Program-made: the position numbers and the translations under genes
Part shown: piece after piece, positions 54,133-62,327 of the stretch
Layout: each line of letters opens with the position of its first letter
How positions within the stretch are numbered: position 1 is the stretch's first letter
The notes under the pieces: generated by a model
The model's input: the letters and a program-made list of their open reading frames with translations, nothing else
Database searches by the model: none
Told to the model about the DNA's origin: nothing
NCBI GenBank assembly: GCA_963759155.1
Contig: CAVWXX010000005.1
Location: forward strand, 310,001 to 374,000
Source of the DNA: SZUA-36 sp963759155
GTDB lineage: Bacteria > Pseudomonadota > Gammaproteobacteria > Xanthomonadales > SZUA-36
Reading direction: 5' to 3'
DNA: 64,000 nucleotides

Positions 54133-55995
54133 ATGAATACCGACACAATAAGCTCATTTAATCAGCTGGGACTGCAGGAGTCTCTGCTGAAGGTTCTCGA
54201 TGAAGTGGGATATGAAACCCCTTCAGCCATCCAGGCGCAAACCATTCCAATCTTGCTGGAAGGCAGGGATGTTGTTGGACAGGCCCAGACAGGTACGGGC
54301 AAAACAGCAGCTTTTGCTTTGCCGGTTTTATCGCGACTCGATATGAAACAGAAGGATCCGCAGGTATTGGTGCTTGCACCGACCCGTGAACTGGCGATAC
54401 AGGTTGCTGAAGCTTTTCAAAAATATGCTCACCACTTAAAGGGCTTTCACGTACTACCCATCTATGGCGGCCAGGACTACAGCGTACAGATCCGGGCATT
54501 GCAACGCGGCGTGCATGTGGTCGTCGGTACACCCGGTCGTGTCATGGACCATATTCGCCGTGGCACCCTGGTACTGGACAAGCTTTCCACACTGGTGCTG
54601 GATGAAGGTGATGAAATGCTGCGGATGGGCTTCATCGATGACGTGGAGTGGATACTTGAACAAACACCGGAAAACCGTCAAATCGCCCTGTTCTCGGCCA
54701 CCATGCCACAACAGATTCGGCGAATTGCCACCCGTCATCTGAACAATCCGGTTGAAGTGACCGTCAAGGTCAAGACCACCACGGCCGATACCATTCGTCA
54801 GCGGTACTGGCCGGTTCAGGGATTTCACAAGCTGGATGCCCTGACCCGTATCCTCGAAGCGGAACCCTTCGATGCCATGCTGATCTTTGTGCGCACCAAG
54901 CTCGCCACCGCTGATTTGTCTGAAAAACTTGAAGCCCGTGGTTACGCCTCGGCGCCACTTAACGGAGATATTGCACAAAACCAGCGTGAGCGCACGGTCG
55001 ATCGTTTGAAAAAGGGAAAGCTGGATATTGTTGTTGCTACTGATGTCGCCGCGCGCGGTCTTGACGTTGATCGCATCAGCCATGTTGTGAACTATGATAT
55101 TCCAGCCGATACCGAATCCTATGTGCATCGGATTGGCCGTACCGGTCGCGCGGGTCGTGAAGGCGATGCCATTTTGTTTGTCACACCACGTGAGAAACGC
55201 ATGCTGTATGCCATTGAACATGCCACCCGGAAGAAGATCGAAGTCATGGATCTGCCTTCGACCGATGCCATCAACAACAAGCGTATCGAAAAATTCAAAC
55301 AGCGTATTACCGAAACACTTGAAGGTGTTGATCTCAAGCTGTTTTCTCAAATGATTGAACAATATCATAAGGAACATGATGCAGACTTCCTGCAAATAGC
55401 GGCCGCACTGGCCCAATTACTCCAGGGTGACGCCCCATTCCTTTTGCAGAACAACCCGCATCACATTGCAAACAAGAGCTGGGATAAAGAAGGCAGGCCA
55501 AGACATGAGGGCAAGGGTCGTGGCGATCGCTTTAAGAAAGACGGGGCATACGCCGACCGTAAAAAGAGGGATACATCATCCAGACGACGGCCACCCAAAA
55601 ACGAAAGAAGTGATGGACCACCGTCTGAAGGGATGGAGCGCTACCGTCTTGCCGTTGGTCATGACCACGGTGTCATGCCCGGCAATATTGTTGGCGCCAT
55701 CGCCAATGAAGCAGACATCACGGGTAAAAGTATCGGGCGCATCAGTATCCATGATGATCACAGCTTGATTGACCTGCCTGCCGGCATGTCAAATGAAACG
55801 CTTAACGCCCTTAAGAAGATCTGGGTAGCAGGAAACAAGCTGGGAATTTCACGTCTTGGGGAAAAACAGAAACATGAGGGTTCTGAAAAATCATCCCCAC
55901 ACAAAGGCAAGCGCAGACTTTCCCTGTCAAAAGGCAAGAGTCACAAGAAAAGAGATCCAAAAGCAAAAAGGAAGCCCAAGAACAGGCGCCCATAA
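54133..55995 (+). CDS. deaD: ATP-dependent RNA helicase DeaD (CsdA) with DEGD motif II
   Basis: 620 residues. Q motif and motif I (AQTGTGKTAAFALP, about 50-63), motif Ia PTRELAIQVAE, motif II VLDEGDEMLRMGF (residues 157-160 read D-E-G-D, not D-E-A-D), motif III SATMPQQ, and motifs V/VI (ATDVAARGLDVDR, HRIGRTGRAGREG) are all present. The C-terminal RNA-binding domain (RLAVGHDHGVMPGNIVGAIA) and a basic Lys/Arg tail define DeaD. It unwinds RNA during cold-stress translation and ribosome biogenesis. The motif-II change is small but unusual and could reduce ATP hydrolysis. A ferredoxin reductase gene follows 15 bases later. Confidence 0.93.
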   Translation: MNTDTISSFNQLGLQESLLKVLDEVGYETPSAIQAQTIPILLEGRDVVGQAQTGTGKTAAFALPVLSRLDMKQKDPQVLVLAPTRELAIQVAEAFQKYAHHLKGFHVLPIYGGQDYSVQIRALQRGVHVVVGTPGRVMDHIRRGTLVLDKLSTLVLDEGDEMLRMGFIDDVEWILEQTPENRQIALFSATMPQQIRRIATRHLNNPVEVTVKVKTTTADTIRQRYWPVQGFHKLDALTRILEAEPFDAMLIFVRTKLATADLSEKLEARGYASAPLNGDIAQNQRERTVDRLKKGKLDIVVATDVAARGLDVDRISHVVNYDIPADTESYVHRIGRTGRAGREGDAILFVTPREKRMLYAIEHATRKKIEVMDLPSTDAINNKRIEKFKQRITETLEGVDLKLFSQMIEQYHKEHDADFLQIAAALAQLLQGDAPFLLQNNPHHIANKSWDKEGRPRHEGKGRGDRFKKDGAYADRKKRDTSSRRRPPKNERSDGPPSEGMERYRLAVGHDHGVMPGNIVGAIANEADITGKSIGRISIHDDHSLIDLPAGMSNETLNALKKIWVAGNKLGISRLGEKQKHEGSEKSSPHKGKRRLSLSKGKSHKKRDPKAKRKPKNRRP

Positions 55996-56010
55996 CCACA
56001 TCGGGAATTA

Positions 56011-56988
56011 ATGGCTTACAACATCACAATACTTCCCAGTAGCCGCAGTTTTCCATCCGAGGGCAGTTCGACGCTACTTGAAGCAGGCTTACACTCAGGC
56101 CTTGCACTTGGATACGGTTGTAGCAATGGAAATTGCGGTGAATGCCTTGCGAGAGTCGTGTCTGGCGAAGTCCGTAAAATTCGTCACCACGATTACCTCA
56201 TAAGCCAGGAAGAAAGAGCCCGCGGCCAGGTCCTGATGTGCTGCAACACTGCCGTCAGCGATGTCGTGCTTGAAGCGCCGGAGGCCCAAAGCAGCCAGGA
56301 AATACCACGACAGGAAATTACCGCCAGGGTGAGGAGCATTGAAGTGCTTAATGACGATGTGGCCCTGCTCCACCTGAAAACACCACGCACACAGCGTTTG
56401 AGGTTTCTTGCCGGCCAACAGGTAAAACTGGGTGGTGAGAACCTGCCGGAAGCCTCACACCCCATCAGCAGTTGCCCTTGTGATGAGATGAATCTGCATT
56501 TTCAGATACCCAGGCTTGCTGATAATGATTTCTCAGATGCTATCTTCGAGCACCTCAAAAAAGGTGACCCGGTCAGGATTGTTGGCCCCGAGGGTAGTTT
56601 TGTCCTGAATGAGAACTCAACACGTTCATTGGTTTTTATCGCCTGGCACACGGGTTTTGCACCCGTTAAGAGCCTGATCGAACACGCCATGTCTCTGGAA
56701 AAAGCTGCCAGCATCCAGTTGGTCTGGATGACCCGGAACCGCAAGGATCGCTACCAGGATAATCTGTGCAGATCATGGCAGGACGCTTTCGATAATTTTC
56801 AATACCTACCCGTGGATATCGAACTGAATAACGAGCGCACTGATACCGCTTCTATCCTCAAGCGTCTGAATATACAGCCAGGCGACTTGAGTAACTATGA
56901 CGTTTACGTCGCCGGTAATGAAAAGCTGGTAGATGCTTACGCAGACAACCCGGGATGGACATTTACCATCACCCCATCAGCGTCCTGA
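56011..56988 (+). CDS. NAD(P)H-dependent ferredoxin reductase (2Fe-2S + FAD, AscD/phenol-reductase type)
   Basis: 325 residues. An N-terminal plant-type 2Fe-2S domain has the ligands in GYGCSNGNCGECLARVV (C-x4-C-x2-C, about residues 34-42) and the fourth Cys in VLMCCNTA (about 75). A FAD-binding domain (about 105-210) includes FLAGQQVKLGGENLPEASHP, where the usual RxYS is LPEASHPIS, and a NAD(P)-binding domain follows with IAWHTGFAPVKSLIEHA and DVYVAGNE. It passes electrons from NAD(P)H to an oxygenase or deoxysugar enzyme; the partner is not in this window. Same strand as deaD, 15 bases later. Confidence 0.85.
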   Translation: MAYNITILPSSRSFPSEGSSTLLEAGLHSGLALGYGCSNGNCGECLARVVSGEVRKIRHHDYLISQEERARGQVLMCCNTAVSDVVLEAPEAQSSQEIPRQEITARVRSIEVLNDDVALLHLKTPRTQRLRFLAGQQVKLGGENLPEASHPISSCPCDEMNLHFQIPRLADNDFSDAIFEHLKKGDPVRIVGPEGSFVLNENSTRSLVFIAWHTGFAPVKSLIEHAMSLEKAASIQLVWMTRNRKDRYQDNLCRSWQDAFDNFQYLPVDIELNNERTDTASILKRLNIQPGDLSNYDVYVAGNEKLVDAYADNPGWTFTITPSAS

Positions 56989-57023
56989 TGGGGAAGGGAA
57001 TCAGACTTTATTTCACCCAAAAA

Positions 57024-57049
57024 AAACGGGCGCCATCTGGCGCCCGTTT
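57024..57049 (-). terminator. Intrinsic terminator of the cold-shock gene
   Basis: The stem AAACGGGCGCC/GGCGCCCGTTT (57024-57049) has a four-base loop and a T-run on the minus strand. It lies 22 bases past the csp stop. It also sits just past the convergent ferredoxin reductase and could act for both. Confidence 0.9.
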
Positions 57050-57070
57050 CGACTAATCTGTAATCTACGA

Positions 57071-57274
57071 TTAGAGAGCAACAACCTTGGTTGCGCATGG
57101 GCCTTTCTGGCCTTGTCCTACTTCGTATTCTACTTGCTGGCCGTCATTCAATGTTGCATAACCATCAGTTTGGATTTCTGAATGGTGAACAAACAAATCT
57201 TTGCTGCCATCTTCTGGTGTGATGAATCCGTAGCCTTTGCCCGCATCAAACCACTTTACTGTACCTGTACTCAT
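57071..57274 (-). CDS. Cold-shock domain protein (CspA family)
   Basis: 67 residues from the ATG at 57274 (MSTGTVKWF). The in-frame ATG at 57283 overlaps the ribosome site AAGGA, so the shorter start is preferred. The single OB-fold has RNP-1 (KGYGFITPE) and RNP-2 (DLFVHHS), both complete. CSPs bind single-stranded RNA and melt structure during cold or growth transition. The long leader and strong terminator match a highly expressed, post-transcriptionally controlled csp. Confidence 0.95.
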   Translation of the reverse strand: MSTGTVKWFDAGKGYGFITPEDGSKDLFVHHSEIQTDGYATLNDGQQVEYEVGQGQKGPCATKVVAL

Positions 57275-57436
57275 AACTTTCATTCCTTAATAAATTAAAT
57301 AACTATTTTCTATCTTTGTTTCCTGCCTTATGGCAGAAGCATTCAACAACAATTACCTGCTCAAAAAAAAGCTCAAATTGCCATTTTTCTTCTTCACGAA
57401 ACTTTTTTGAGAGCCGTAAAAGAACCAGTGTAGCAC
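57275..57436 (-). promoter_or_regulatory. Long 5' leader and promoter of the cold-shock gene
   Basis: A TACACT -10-like element (57427-57432) would start transcription about 145 bases before the csp ATG. The leader contains a CTGCC/GGCAG hairpin and several A/T-rich runs, a layout like the roughly 160-base thermosensing leader of cspA. The remaining gap to 57582 holds a small palindrome (TGCGGG/CCCGCA, about 57521-57534) and no gene. Confidence 0.45.
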
Positions 57437-57582
57437 GGTTCGGGCCATTTAAAGGCATTTGACATGATGATAATGCTTAACTTCTGATTGCAAACACAGC
57501 CAAAAGTCACTAATTTTGCTCTGCGGGCACCCGCAAAACATGTTAATTTGCGAGTTATAAGTCGCGTGAGACAGTCAGCACA

Positions 57583-58404
57583 ATGAAAAAAACCACAGCA
57601 AAAAAGGTATCAAGCAGACGTTATGGGTTCCTGTTGACTGCCCTGGTTATTGTTTTTGTAATCGCCTCGGGGTTCTATTTTTTGACAACGGGAGTCAGAA
57701 GCGCCAAACGAGTAGAGCAAACCCTTATCGACCGTTTTGATTGGGTGGATGAGTACACCCCTGCAATCAGTGGTTTTATTGAACCACAGCGAATTGAAGC
57801 ATTCATACGTGTCCGTGAAGCCGTGCAGCCCGGTTGCGTTGATTACCAGGCGGTCCTGACCAGTATTGGCGAGTTGGAAAAACTTGATTCTGACCAGGAA
57901 AAACCCGCATCAGAGGCTACCTCAACCGGCTTCCAGGCGATGAAGAGCGCCTTCAGTGCTGGTCCCAGGATGATGGAGTTCTCTACCACCCGTAACCAGG
58001 CGCTGCTGGCGGAGGAAATGGGGCTTGGTGAGTATTTTTATATTTACCTGACCACTTATGGCAAGCAACTCGCTGATGAAGCGAACTCGGATTTCTCAGC
58101 CACAGAAGAGGCTTATATCAGCGACCGGGCCCGGGAGGAGTTTACGCAGATACTGACAAACCAGTTGCAAGCCCTTCGAGCGAGTGAATCAAAAGCGTCA
58201 TACCCGGAACTGGAAACTAGCCTGCAGATGGAAATTGATGCCTTAAAAGACGGCACGCACACATCAGCCTGGCCCAATGGTCCTATCGGCAAGGCGCGCG
58301 AATCACTCGCGCCCTATCAAGCACGATTAGCAGAGCTATATTGCTCCGGTATCGTCCAAATTGAGCTGCTGCAAAAGAACCGGGGGTTTGATTTTGATGG
58401 CTAG
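57583..58404 (+). CDS. Membrane-anchored protein of unknown function
   Basis: 273 residues. A basic N-terminus (MKKTTAKKVSSRRYG) leads into one transmembrane helix (FLLTALVIVFVIASGFYFL), so the rest is predicted periplasmic. That part is largely helical and includes YQAVLTSIGELEKLDSDQEK and a long acidic/helix-rich stretch about 170-250; no enzyme motif is visible. I do not recognise the family. It stands alone, convergent with the hemolysin-III gene 14 bases away. Confidence 0.65.
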   Translation: MKKTTAKKVSSRRYGFLLTALVIVFVIASGFYFLTTGVRSAKRVEQTLIDRFDWVDEYTPAISGFIEPQRIEAFIRVREAVQPGCVDYQAVLTSIGELEKLDSDQEKPASEATSTGFQAMKSAFSAGPRMMEFSTTRNQALLAEEMGLGEYFYIYLTTYGKQLADEANSDFSATEEAYISDRAREEFTQILTNQLQALRASESKASYPELETSLQMEIDALKDGTHTSAWPNGPIGKARESLAPYQARLAELYCSGIVQIELLQKNRGFDFDG

Positions 58405-58418
58405 CTGCCAAAAGCACA

Positions 58419-59060
58419 CTATGGCAGCACATAGAAATAGACCGAGACAAAATGACAAAAGCTGCCAAGTAAAACAAACAGGTGAAAAATGGCGTGGTTG
58501 AAAGGAATTTTCTTAATACTGTAAATGACCGCACCGGTGGTATAAGCGACACCACCCGCGACCAGCCAGAACAGGCCATCCGGTGCCAGGCTGTTAATCA
58601 GCGGTTTGAACGCGAAAACGATGATCCAGCCCATAAACACGTACATTAACGTGGACAGAACATTGTATCTGCCGGTAAAAAACAGCTTCAGAATAACCCC
58701 GCTGATTGCCATACCCCATGAAATACCGAAAATCGTCCATCCTACCCAGCCATTGAGCGTGACAAGGGTAAACGGGGTGTAGGTACCGGCGATCAGAATG
58801 TAGATCGTCGCGTGGTCATTGATCCTCAGGCGCGCTCTTTTCTTCGGGTCTTTTGCGCTGTGATAAAAGGTCGATGCCGCATATAGCGCAATTAAGCTGA
58901 CACCAAATATTCCAGCGCTGATAACGTGAAGTATGTTGCCCGACCCGCTCGCACGCAAAAGCATAAGCAGCAAAGCGATGACGCTGAGACCCAGGCCAAT
59001 CGCATGGGAAACAATGTTGGTCTTTTCTTCCAGGGGTGAGTAGTGATTCGTTGTATCCAC
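58419..59060 (-). CDS. Hemolysin III family (PAQR-like) membrane protein
   Basis: 213 residues with seven membrane helices. The family signatures are present: NIVSHAIGLGLSVIALLLML, the Ser/His/Asp set in SLIALYAASTFYHSAKDPKK and NDHATIYILIAGTYTPFTLV, and the closing NHAIFHLFVLLGSFCHFVSV. Members bind metal in the helix bundle; enzyme activity is proposed for eukaryotic PAQRs, and the bacterial role is unsettled. It follows dbpA by five bases in the same direction, so the two are probably co-transcribed. Confidence 0.9.
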   Translation of the reverse strand: MDTTNHYSPLEEKTNIVSHAIGLGLSVIALLLMLLRASGSGNILHVISAGIFGVSLIALYAASTFYHSAKDPKKRARLRINDHATIYILIAGTYTPFTLVTLNGWVGWTIFGISWGMAISGVILKLFFTGRYNVLSTLMYVFMGWIIVFAFKPLINSLAPDGLFWLVAGGVAYTTGAVIYSIKKIPFNHAIFHLFVLLGSFCHFVSVYFYVLP

Positions 59061-59065
59061 CGCTT

Positions 59066-60445
59066 CTAAACCCTTCGGGCGCGAACGTTTCGTCCTTTGA
59101 CTTTGCCATCAGCCATATAGTTAAGCACCTGGCGAAGTGCGGAACGCTCAATCGCCACATAGCTGGACATATCAAAAATATCGATCTTGCCGATCTGGGA
59201 ACCTGCCAGTCCGGCTTCTCCCGTTAAGGCTCCCAAAATATCACCGGGTCGCATCTTATTCTTCCGGCCGGCATCGAGTTGAATCGTGACCATCGGGGAC
59301 TCAAGCGAAAAATCCGGGTCACGATCAAGTGACGCATAAACATCACAGATACACGGTTTTTTCAGATACTGCTCGATCGAGCTAATCCGGTACAGTTCAG
59401 ACTCGGTGAAAATACTCAGCGCGATTCCCTTTTCCCCTGCACGCCCGGTGCGGCCGATGCGGTGCACGTAAATCTCGGGGTCACGTGGCAACTCATAATT
59501 GATTACCGCAGCGAGGGATTTAATATCCAGGCCACGCGCAGCGACATCGGTGGCGACCAGCACCGCACAACTATTATTGGAAAACTTCACCAGCACCTGG
59601 TCGCGTTCCCGTTGCTCCAGATCACCATGAATGGCGAGCGCCTCAATGCCGCGACCACTCAGGAAGCGGGCAACTTCGTCACATTGTTTCTTGGTATGGC
59701 AGAACACCAGTGTGGTTTCGGGTTTGTAGTGTTCGAAAAGGGCTAACAGGGTGTTGTTACGCTCGTGTTTTTTAACCTCGTAAAAAATCTGTTCGATCAC
59801 ACCGGCCTTGTGCTCGGCCTCAACCGTCACTGTCACCGGGTCACGCTGAATGGAGCGGCACATTTTCCTGATCTGATCAGGATAGGTCGCTGAGAACATG
59901 AGTGTCTGACGCTTTTTTGGTGTCTGCGCGATGATTTCGGTCATCACATCAAAGAAACCCATGTCCAGCATCCGGTCAGCTTCATCCAGGACCAGGGTCT
60001 TCAGATTATCCAGCTTCAAATTCTCTTTACGCAGGTGGTCCTGAATACGACCCGGGGTGCCGACTGCAATATGTGCCCCGTGTTCCAGCGAACCTTTTTG
60101 CGGCCCGAACGGCTTACCGCCGCATAACAGTACCAGCTTGATATTGGGTATGCTGCGGGCCAGTCTTCGAAGCTCCTTGCCAACCTGATCAGCCAGTTCA
60201 CGGGTCGGGCACAGAATCAGCGCCTGTACTCCAAAGAAGCGTGGATTGATCTGCTCCAGTAAACCAATACCAAAGGCTGCTGTTTTACCGCTACCCGTCT
60301 TCGCTTTTGCAATCAGGTCCCTTCCCTTCAATACATACGGCAGACTCTGTGCCTGAATGGGTGTCATTTTTTGATAACCGAGCGACTCGAGGTTCGTCAG
60401 CTGGGCTTTGGATATCGGCAGAGAAGAGAAACTGTCACTGGCCAT
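59066..60445 (-). CDS. dbpA: ATP-dependent RNA helicase DbpA
   Basis: 459 residues. Motifs: KTGSGKTAAFGIG (motif I), LVLDEADRMLDMGF (intact DEAD), SATYPDQIRKM, ATDVAARGLDIK and HRIGRTGRAGEKG. The C-terminal RNA-binding domain (VTIQLDAGRKNKMRPGDIL) recognises hairpin 92 of 23S rRNA in known DbpA, which is activated by it during large-subunit assembly. The gene starts five bases after yaiI. The intact DEAD here contrasts with DEGD in deaD. Confidence 0.92.
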   Translation of the reverse strand: MASDSFSSLPISKAQLTNLESLGYQKMTPIQAQSLPYVLKGRDLIAKAKTGSGKTAAFGIGLLEQINPRFFGVQALILCPTRELADQVGKELRRLARSIPNIKLVLLCGGKPFGPQKGSLEHGAHIAVGTPGRIQDHLRKENLKLDNLKTLVLDEADRMLDMGFFDVMTEIIAQTPKKRQTLMFSATYPDQIRKMCRSIQRDPVTVTVEAEHKAGVIEQIFYEVKKHERNNTLLALFEHYKPETTLVFCHTKKQCDEVARFLSGRGIEALAIHGDLEQRERDQVLVKFSNNSCAVLVATDVAARGLDIKSLAAVINYELPRDPEIYVHRIGRTGRAGEKGIALSIFTESELYRISSIEQYLKKPCICDVYASLDRDPDFSLESPMVTIQLDAGRKNKMRPGDILGALTGEAGLAGSQIGKIDIFDMSSYVAIERSALRQVLNYMADGKVKGRNVRARRV

Positions 60446-60450
60446 TGTAT

Positions 60451-60906
60451 TTATTCCTTTCCGGCGTACTTGGCCAGTATTCTATCTAGGTGATCTGCAA
60501 AGGCTTTCCGGTCACCCTGGTTTAAGGCCGGCGGTCCACCAGTATCGATTCCACTACCACGCAGGGTATCCATAAAATCTCTGATATTCAGACGGGCTTT
60601 TATATTGTCCGCAGTATACCTTTCTCCACGCGGGCTGAGTGCATGACCACCCTTTTCGATAACATCGGCAGCCAGTGGAATATCGCCGGTGATGACCAAA
60701 TCCCCGGCCTCAAGTCTTTCCACAATCTCATTATCTGCGACATCAAACCCGGACGACACCTGGATTGCATTGATAAGCCGCGACGGCGGCACGCGAATTT
60801 GCTGGTTTGCCACCAATGTCAAGCGGGTACCGGTGCGTTCAGCCGCCTTGAAAAGGATATCTTTGATCACGACCGGACAGGCGTCCGCATCTACCCAGAT
60901 TTTCAA
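60451..60906 (-). CDS. yaiI: YaiI/YqxD family protein (DUF188, PIN-like)
   Basis: 151 residues. The family start KIWVDADACPVVIKDILFKA is intact, with the conserved Asp cluster. NEIVERLEAGDLVITGDIPLAAD and LSPRGERYTADNIKARLNIR complete the DUF188 pattern. Function is unknown; the fold is PIN/NYN-like, so an RNase role is sometimes proposed. The start codon is TTG, since no ATG precedes the first family residue. AGGGG lies nine bases upstream, and the attC-like core of the last integron cassette touches the start, so the array ends at this codon. First gene of yaiI-dbpA-hlyIII. Confidence 0.88.
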   Translation of the reverse strand: MKIWVDADACPVVIKDILFKAAERTGTRLTLVANQQIRVPPSRLINAIQVSSGFDVADNEIVERLEAGDLVITGDIPLAADVIEKGGHALSPRGERYTADNIKARLNIRDFMDTLRGSGIDTGGPPALNQGDRKAFADHLDRILAKYAGKE

Positions 60907-61058
60907 AATAACGATCCCCTGTTAACCCTGTTGGGTATTGACATTAAAAATGTCTTCCACGACTTCAGCACCCACTGGAGGCCGAAAGCCGGAACACACC
61001 TGAACGATTTGTTATGCGACCGGTGGAAAAGAAGTGGAAAGCTAACGTTTTGTTAGGT
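60906..61058 (-). repeat. Compound attC site at the array end (about 150 bases)
   Basis: Two R''-type ends lie in tandem: GCTAACGTTTTGTTAGGT (61041-61058) and GAACGATTTGTTATGC (61002-61017), followed leftward by a single R'-like end ATAACGATC...GTTAACC (from 60909). So one attC has an additional half-site inserted. It probably arose by deletion of a cassette between two attC sites. The R' end abuts the yaiI start. Confidence 0.7.
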
Positions 61059-61388
61059 GAAGTCAGGGGCATGGCCAAACCGCAATTTAACAAGATTTTG
61101 TGTTTCTTCACTGAACTTCGATAGTTCGTCATCGGTGACTAGGCCCTTGTTATACATATCACGAAGCTTTTGATCTGCTCGTGATCGACTGTGACCATCG
61201 AACACGAGACCCAGCTCATAGTCTCGTTTTTGAATTATTTTATATATATCTAGATATTTTTCATGAGCCGTCAAATTTTCTCTATCGCAAAGCATTCGCG
61301 ATTCGTCCACAATTGACTCGCAAAATCTTTCCAACGCTACTTTCTTAAGCTTCGTGAATTTCTTCCAATCCGATTCTCGACCTTGCAT
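61053..61388 (-). CDS. Integron cassette protein of unknown function (111 aa)
   Basis: A soluble, charged, mostly helical product. The N-terminal half reads WKKFTKLKKVALERFCESIV and the middle YLDIYKIIQKRDYELGLVFD; the C-terminal LVTDDELSKFSEETQNLVKL is also helical. I recall similar small uncharacterised proteins from bacterial genomes but cannot name a family. The stop codon TAA lies inside the R'' core GTTAGGT of its attC. The start ATG at 61388 lies nine bases from the previous attC, leaving little space for a ribosome site. Confidence 0.65.
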   Translation of the reverse strand: MQGRESDWKKFTKLKKVALERFCESIVDESRMLCDRENLTAHEKYLDIYKIIQKRDYELGLVFDGHSRSRADQKLRDMYNKGLVTDDELSKFSEETQNLVKLRFGHAPDFT

Positions 61389-61396
61389 GATAAGTC

Positions 61397-61482
61397 ATCT
61401 AACGTTTAGGTTGAGCGGCGTAGCGAAGCTGCGTCCGGTGGAGGGCCGCAGGCCCGGAACGCACTTTAACGCCTTGTTATGC
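61397..61482 (-). repeat. attC site E (86 bases)
   Basis: Plus-strand ends are ATCTAACG (61397) and TTAACGCCTTGTTATGC (61466-61482). The inner arm TCCGGTGG...CCGGAACG and two GC-rich complementary pieces are seen. The stop of HicB is inside the GTTATGC core. Confidence 0.85.
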
Positions 61483-61689
61483 GGCAACCTCGACATATTC
61501 AACTGCACTGCTGGGCTTTGGAATAGGAAGGCCATCTTGCTTCATGCCCTCCAGGTGAAACTGGATAGCCGATCTTATTTCATTCTCGACTTCTTCAATG
61601 GATTGGCCAGTGGCGATACAGCCAGGAAGGTCGGGGACATAAGCTGAAAAATTGCTACCTGCATCTTCAATAACAACTGCATATTTCAT
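61477..61689 (-). CDS. hicB: HicB-type antitoxin (cassette)
   Basis: 70 residues with the complete HicB partial-RNase-H pattern MKYAVVIEDAGSNFSAYVPD, LPGCIATGQSIEEVENEIRS and AIQFHLEG. It lacks a C-terminal HTH or RHH domain, so this is the short antitoxin form; it binds and neutralises HicA. It starts nine bases after hicA. The TAA stop is formed by the attC core GTTATGC, so the last codons depend on the recombination site. Confidence 0.92.
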   Translation of the reverse strand: MKYAVVIEDAGSNFSAYVPDLPGCIATGQSIEEVENEIRSAIQFHLEGMKQDGLPIPKPSSAVEYVEVAA

Positions 61690-61698
61690 AGTTGATCT

Positions 61699-61884
61699 CT
61701 ACTTCCAACCTGCTTGTTTAGAAATGCTATTTAACGTTCCAGGGGCTAGATTATCACTAAATTTGCCCGGGACGGTAACAAGCCCCGGTATATTTGGGTG
61801 CTTGAATTGCCGATGACTGCCTTTCATTCGGACTTGTTTCCATCCACTTTTCTTCAGAAGCTTTATTACGGTTTTGACTTTCAC
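61699..61884 (-). CDS. hicA: HicA-type mRNA-interferase toxin (cassette)
   Basis: 61 residues with the dsRBD-like HicA fold: VIKLLKKSGWKQVRMKGSHR, then QFKHPNIPGLVTVPGK. The catalytic His is in GSHRQF. It degrades mRNA and is neutralised by HicB. The start is GTG at 61884 with a weak ribosome site. The 124-base stretch between it and attC D (61885-62008) contains a 29-codon open frame without a start codon and no gene I can support; it presumably carries the promoter. Confidence 0.92.
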   Translation of the reverse strand: MKVKTVIKLLKKSGWKQVRMKGSHRQFKHPNIPGLVTVPGKFSDNLAPGTLNSISKQAGWK

Positions 61885-62008
61885 CCAGCAGTTTTAGCAA
61901 GTTCTGTATGGATTAGGTATCGTCTTTTATCACCAATTCATGTGGGAGATATTCTATTTGGACCTCCGGTACATTCGCATAACTGAAATTTAATAATTTT
62001 ATCCCATT

Positions 62009-62104
62009 TTATAACGTCTTAGTTAAGCGGCCCAAAAGGGCGCAGCCTTTTTGGGCCCGGTGGAGGCCCGCAGGGCCGAAACGTACTTGAACGTTTTGTT
62101 ATGC
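62009..62104 (-). repeat. attC site D (96 bases)
   Basis: Plus-strand ends TTATAACGTCTTAGTTAAGC (62009-62028) and TTGAACGTTTTGTTATGC (62087-62104), with a long self-complementary middle containing GGGCGCAGCC and GGCCCGCAGGGCC. Confidence 0.88.
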
Positions 62105-62323
62105 CTGCTTTGCCCATGAAAGATTGATTTTTCTATGATTGGAAACACAGTCTTTCAAATATAAATTAATTAGGCTTTGGTACGGGATACCAGTGTCTTC
62201 AGACATTGCTTTAAAATAGCTAATTACATCCTGACCCATACGAATAGTAACTTGCTTCTTGAGTTTTGAAGCGTATGGATTCTTTCGGCTATTCATTTTT
62301 GAAAAATCATATTCAGACTTCAT
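62099..62323 (-). CDS. brnA: BrnA-type antitoxin (cassette)
   Basis: 74 residues. The ribbon-helix-helix DNA-binding element is visible (LKKQVTIRMGQDVISYFKAM), followed by EDTGIPYQSLINLYLKDCV, typical of BrnA/RHH antitoxins. It binds BrnT and autorepresses through an operator. The stop TAA is in the core of attC D. It begins four bases after brnT. The N-terminal NPYASKLKK is the conserved BrnA entry. Confidence 0.88.
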   Translation of the reverse strand: MKSEYDFSKMNSRKNPYASKLKKQVTIRMGQDVISYFKAMSEDTGIPYQSLINLYLKDCVSNHRKINLSWAKQA

Positions 62324-62327
62324 ATTC

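Noticed and set aside
54454..55416. A 320-codon open frame on the minus strand opposite deaD
   Set aside because: It mirrors the codon pattern of a well-defined helicase, has no family features and no ribosome site. I treat it as an antisense shadow. The same holds for the 314-codon frame opposite GH30 at 36170-37114.
61798..61986. A plus-strand 62-codon frame over hicA
   Set aside because: It overlaps the well-supported hicA gene and opposes the direction of all cassettes; no family features.
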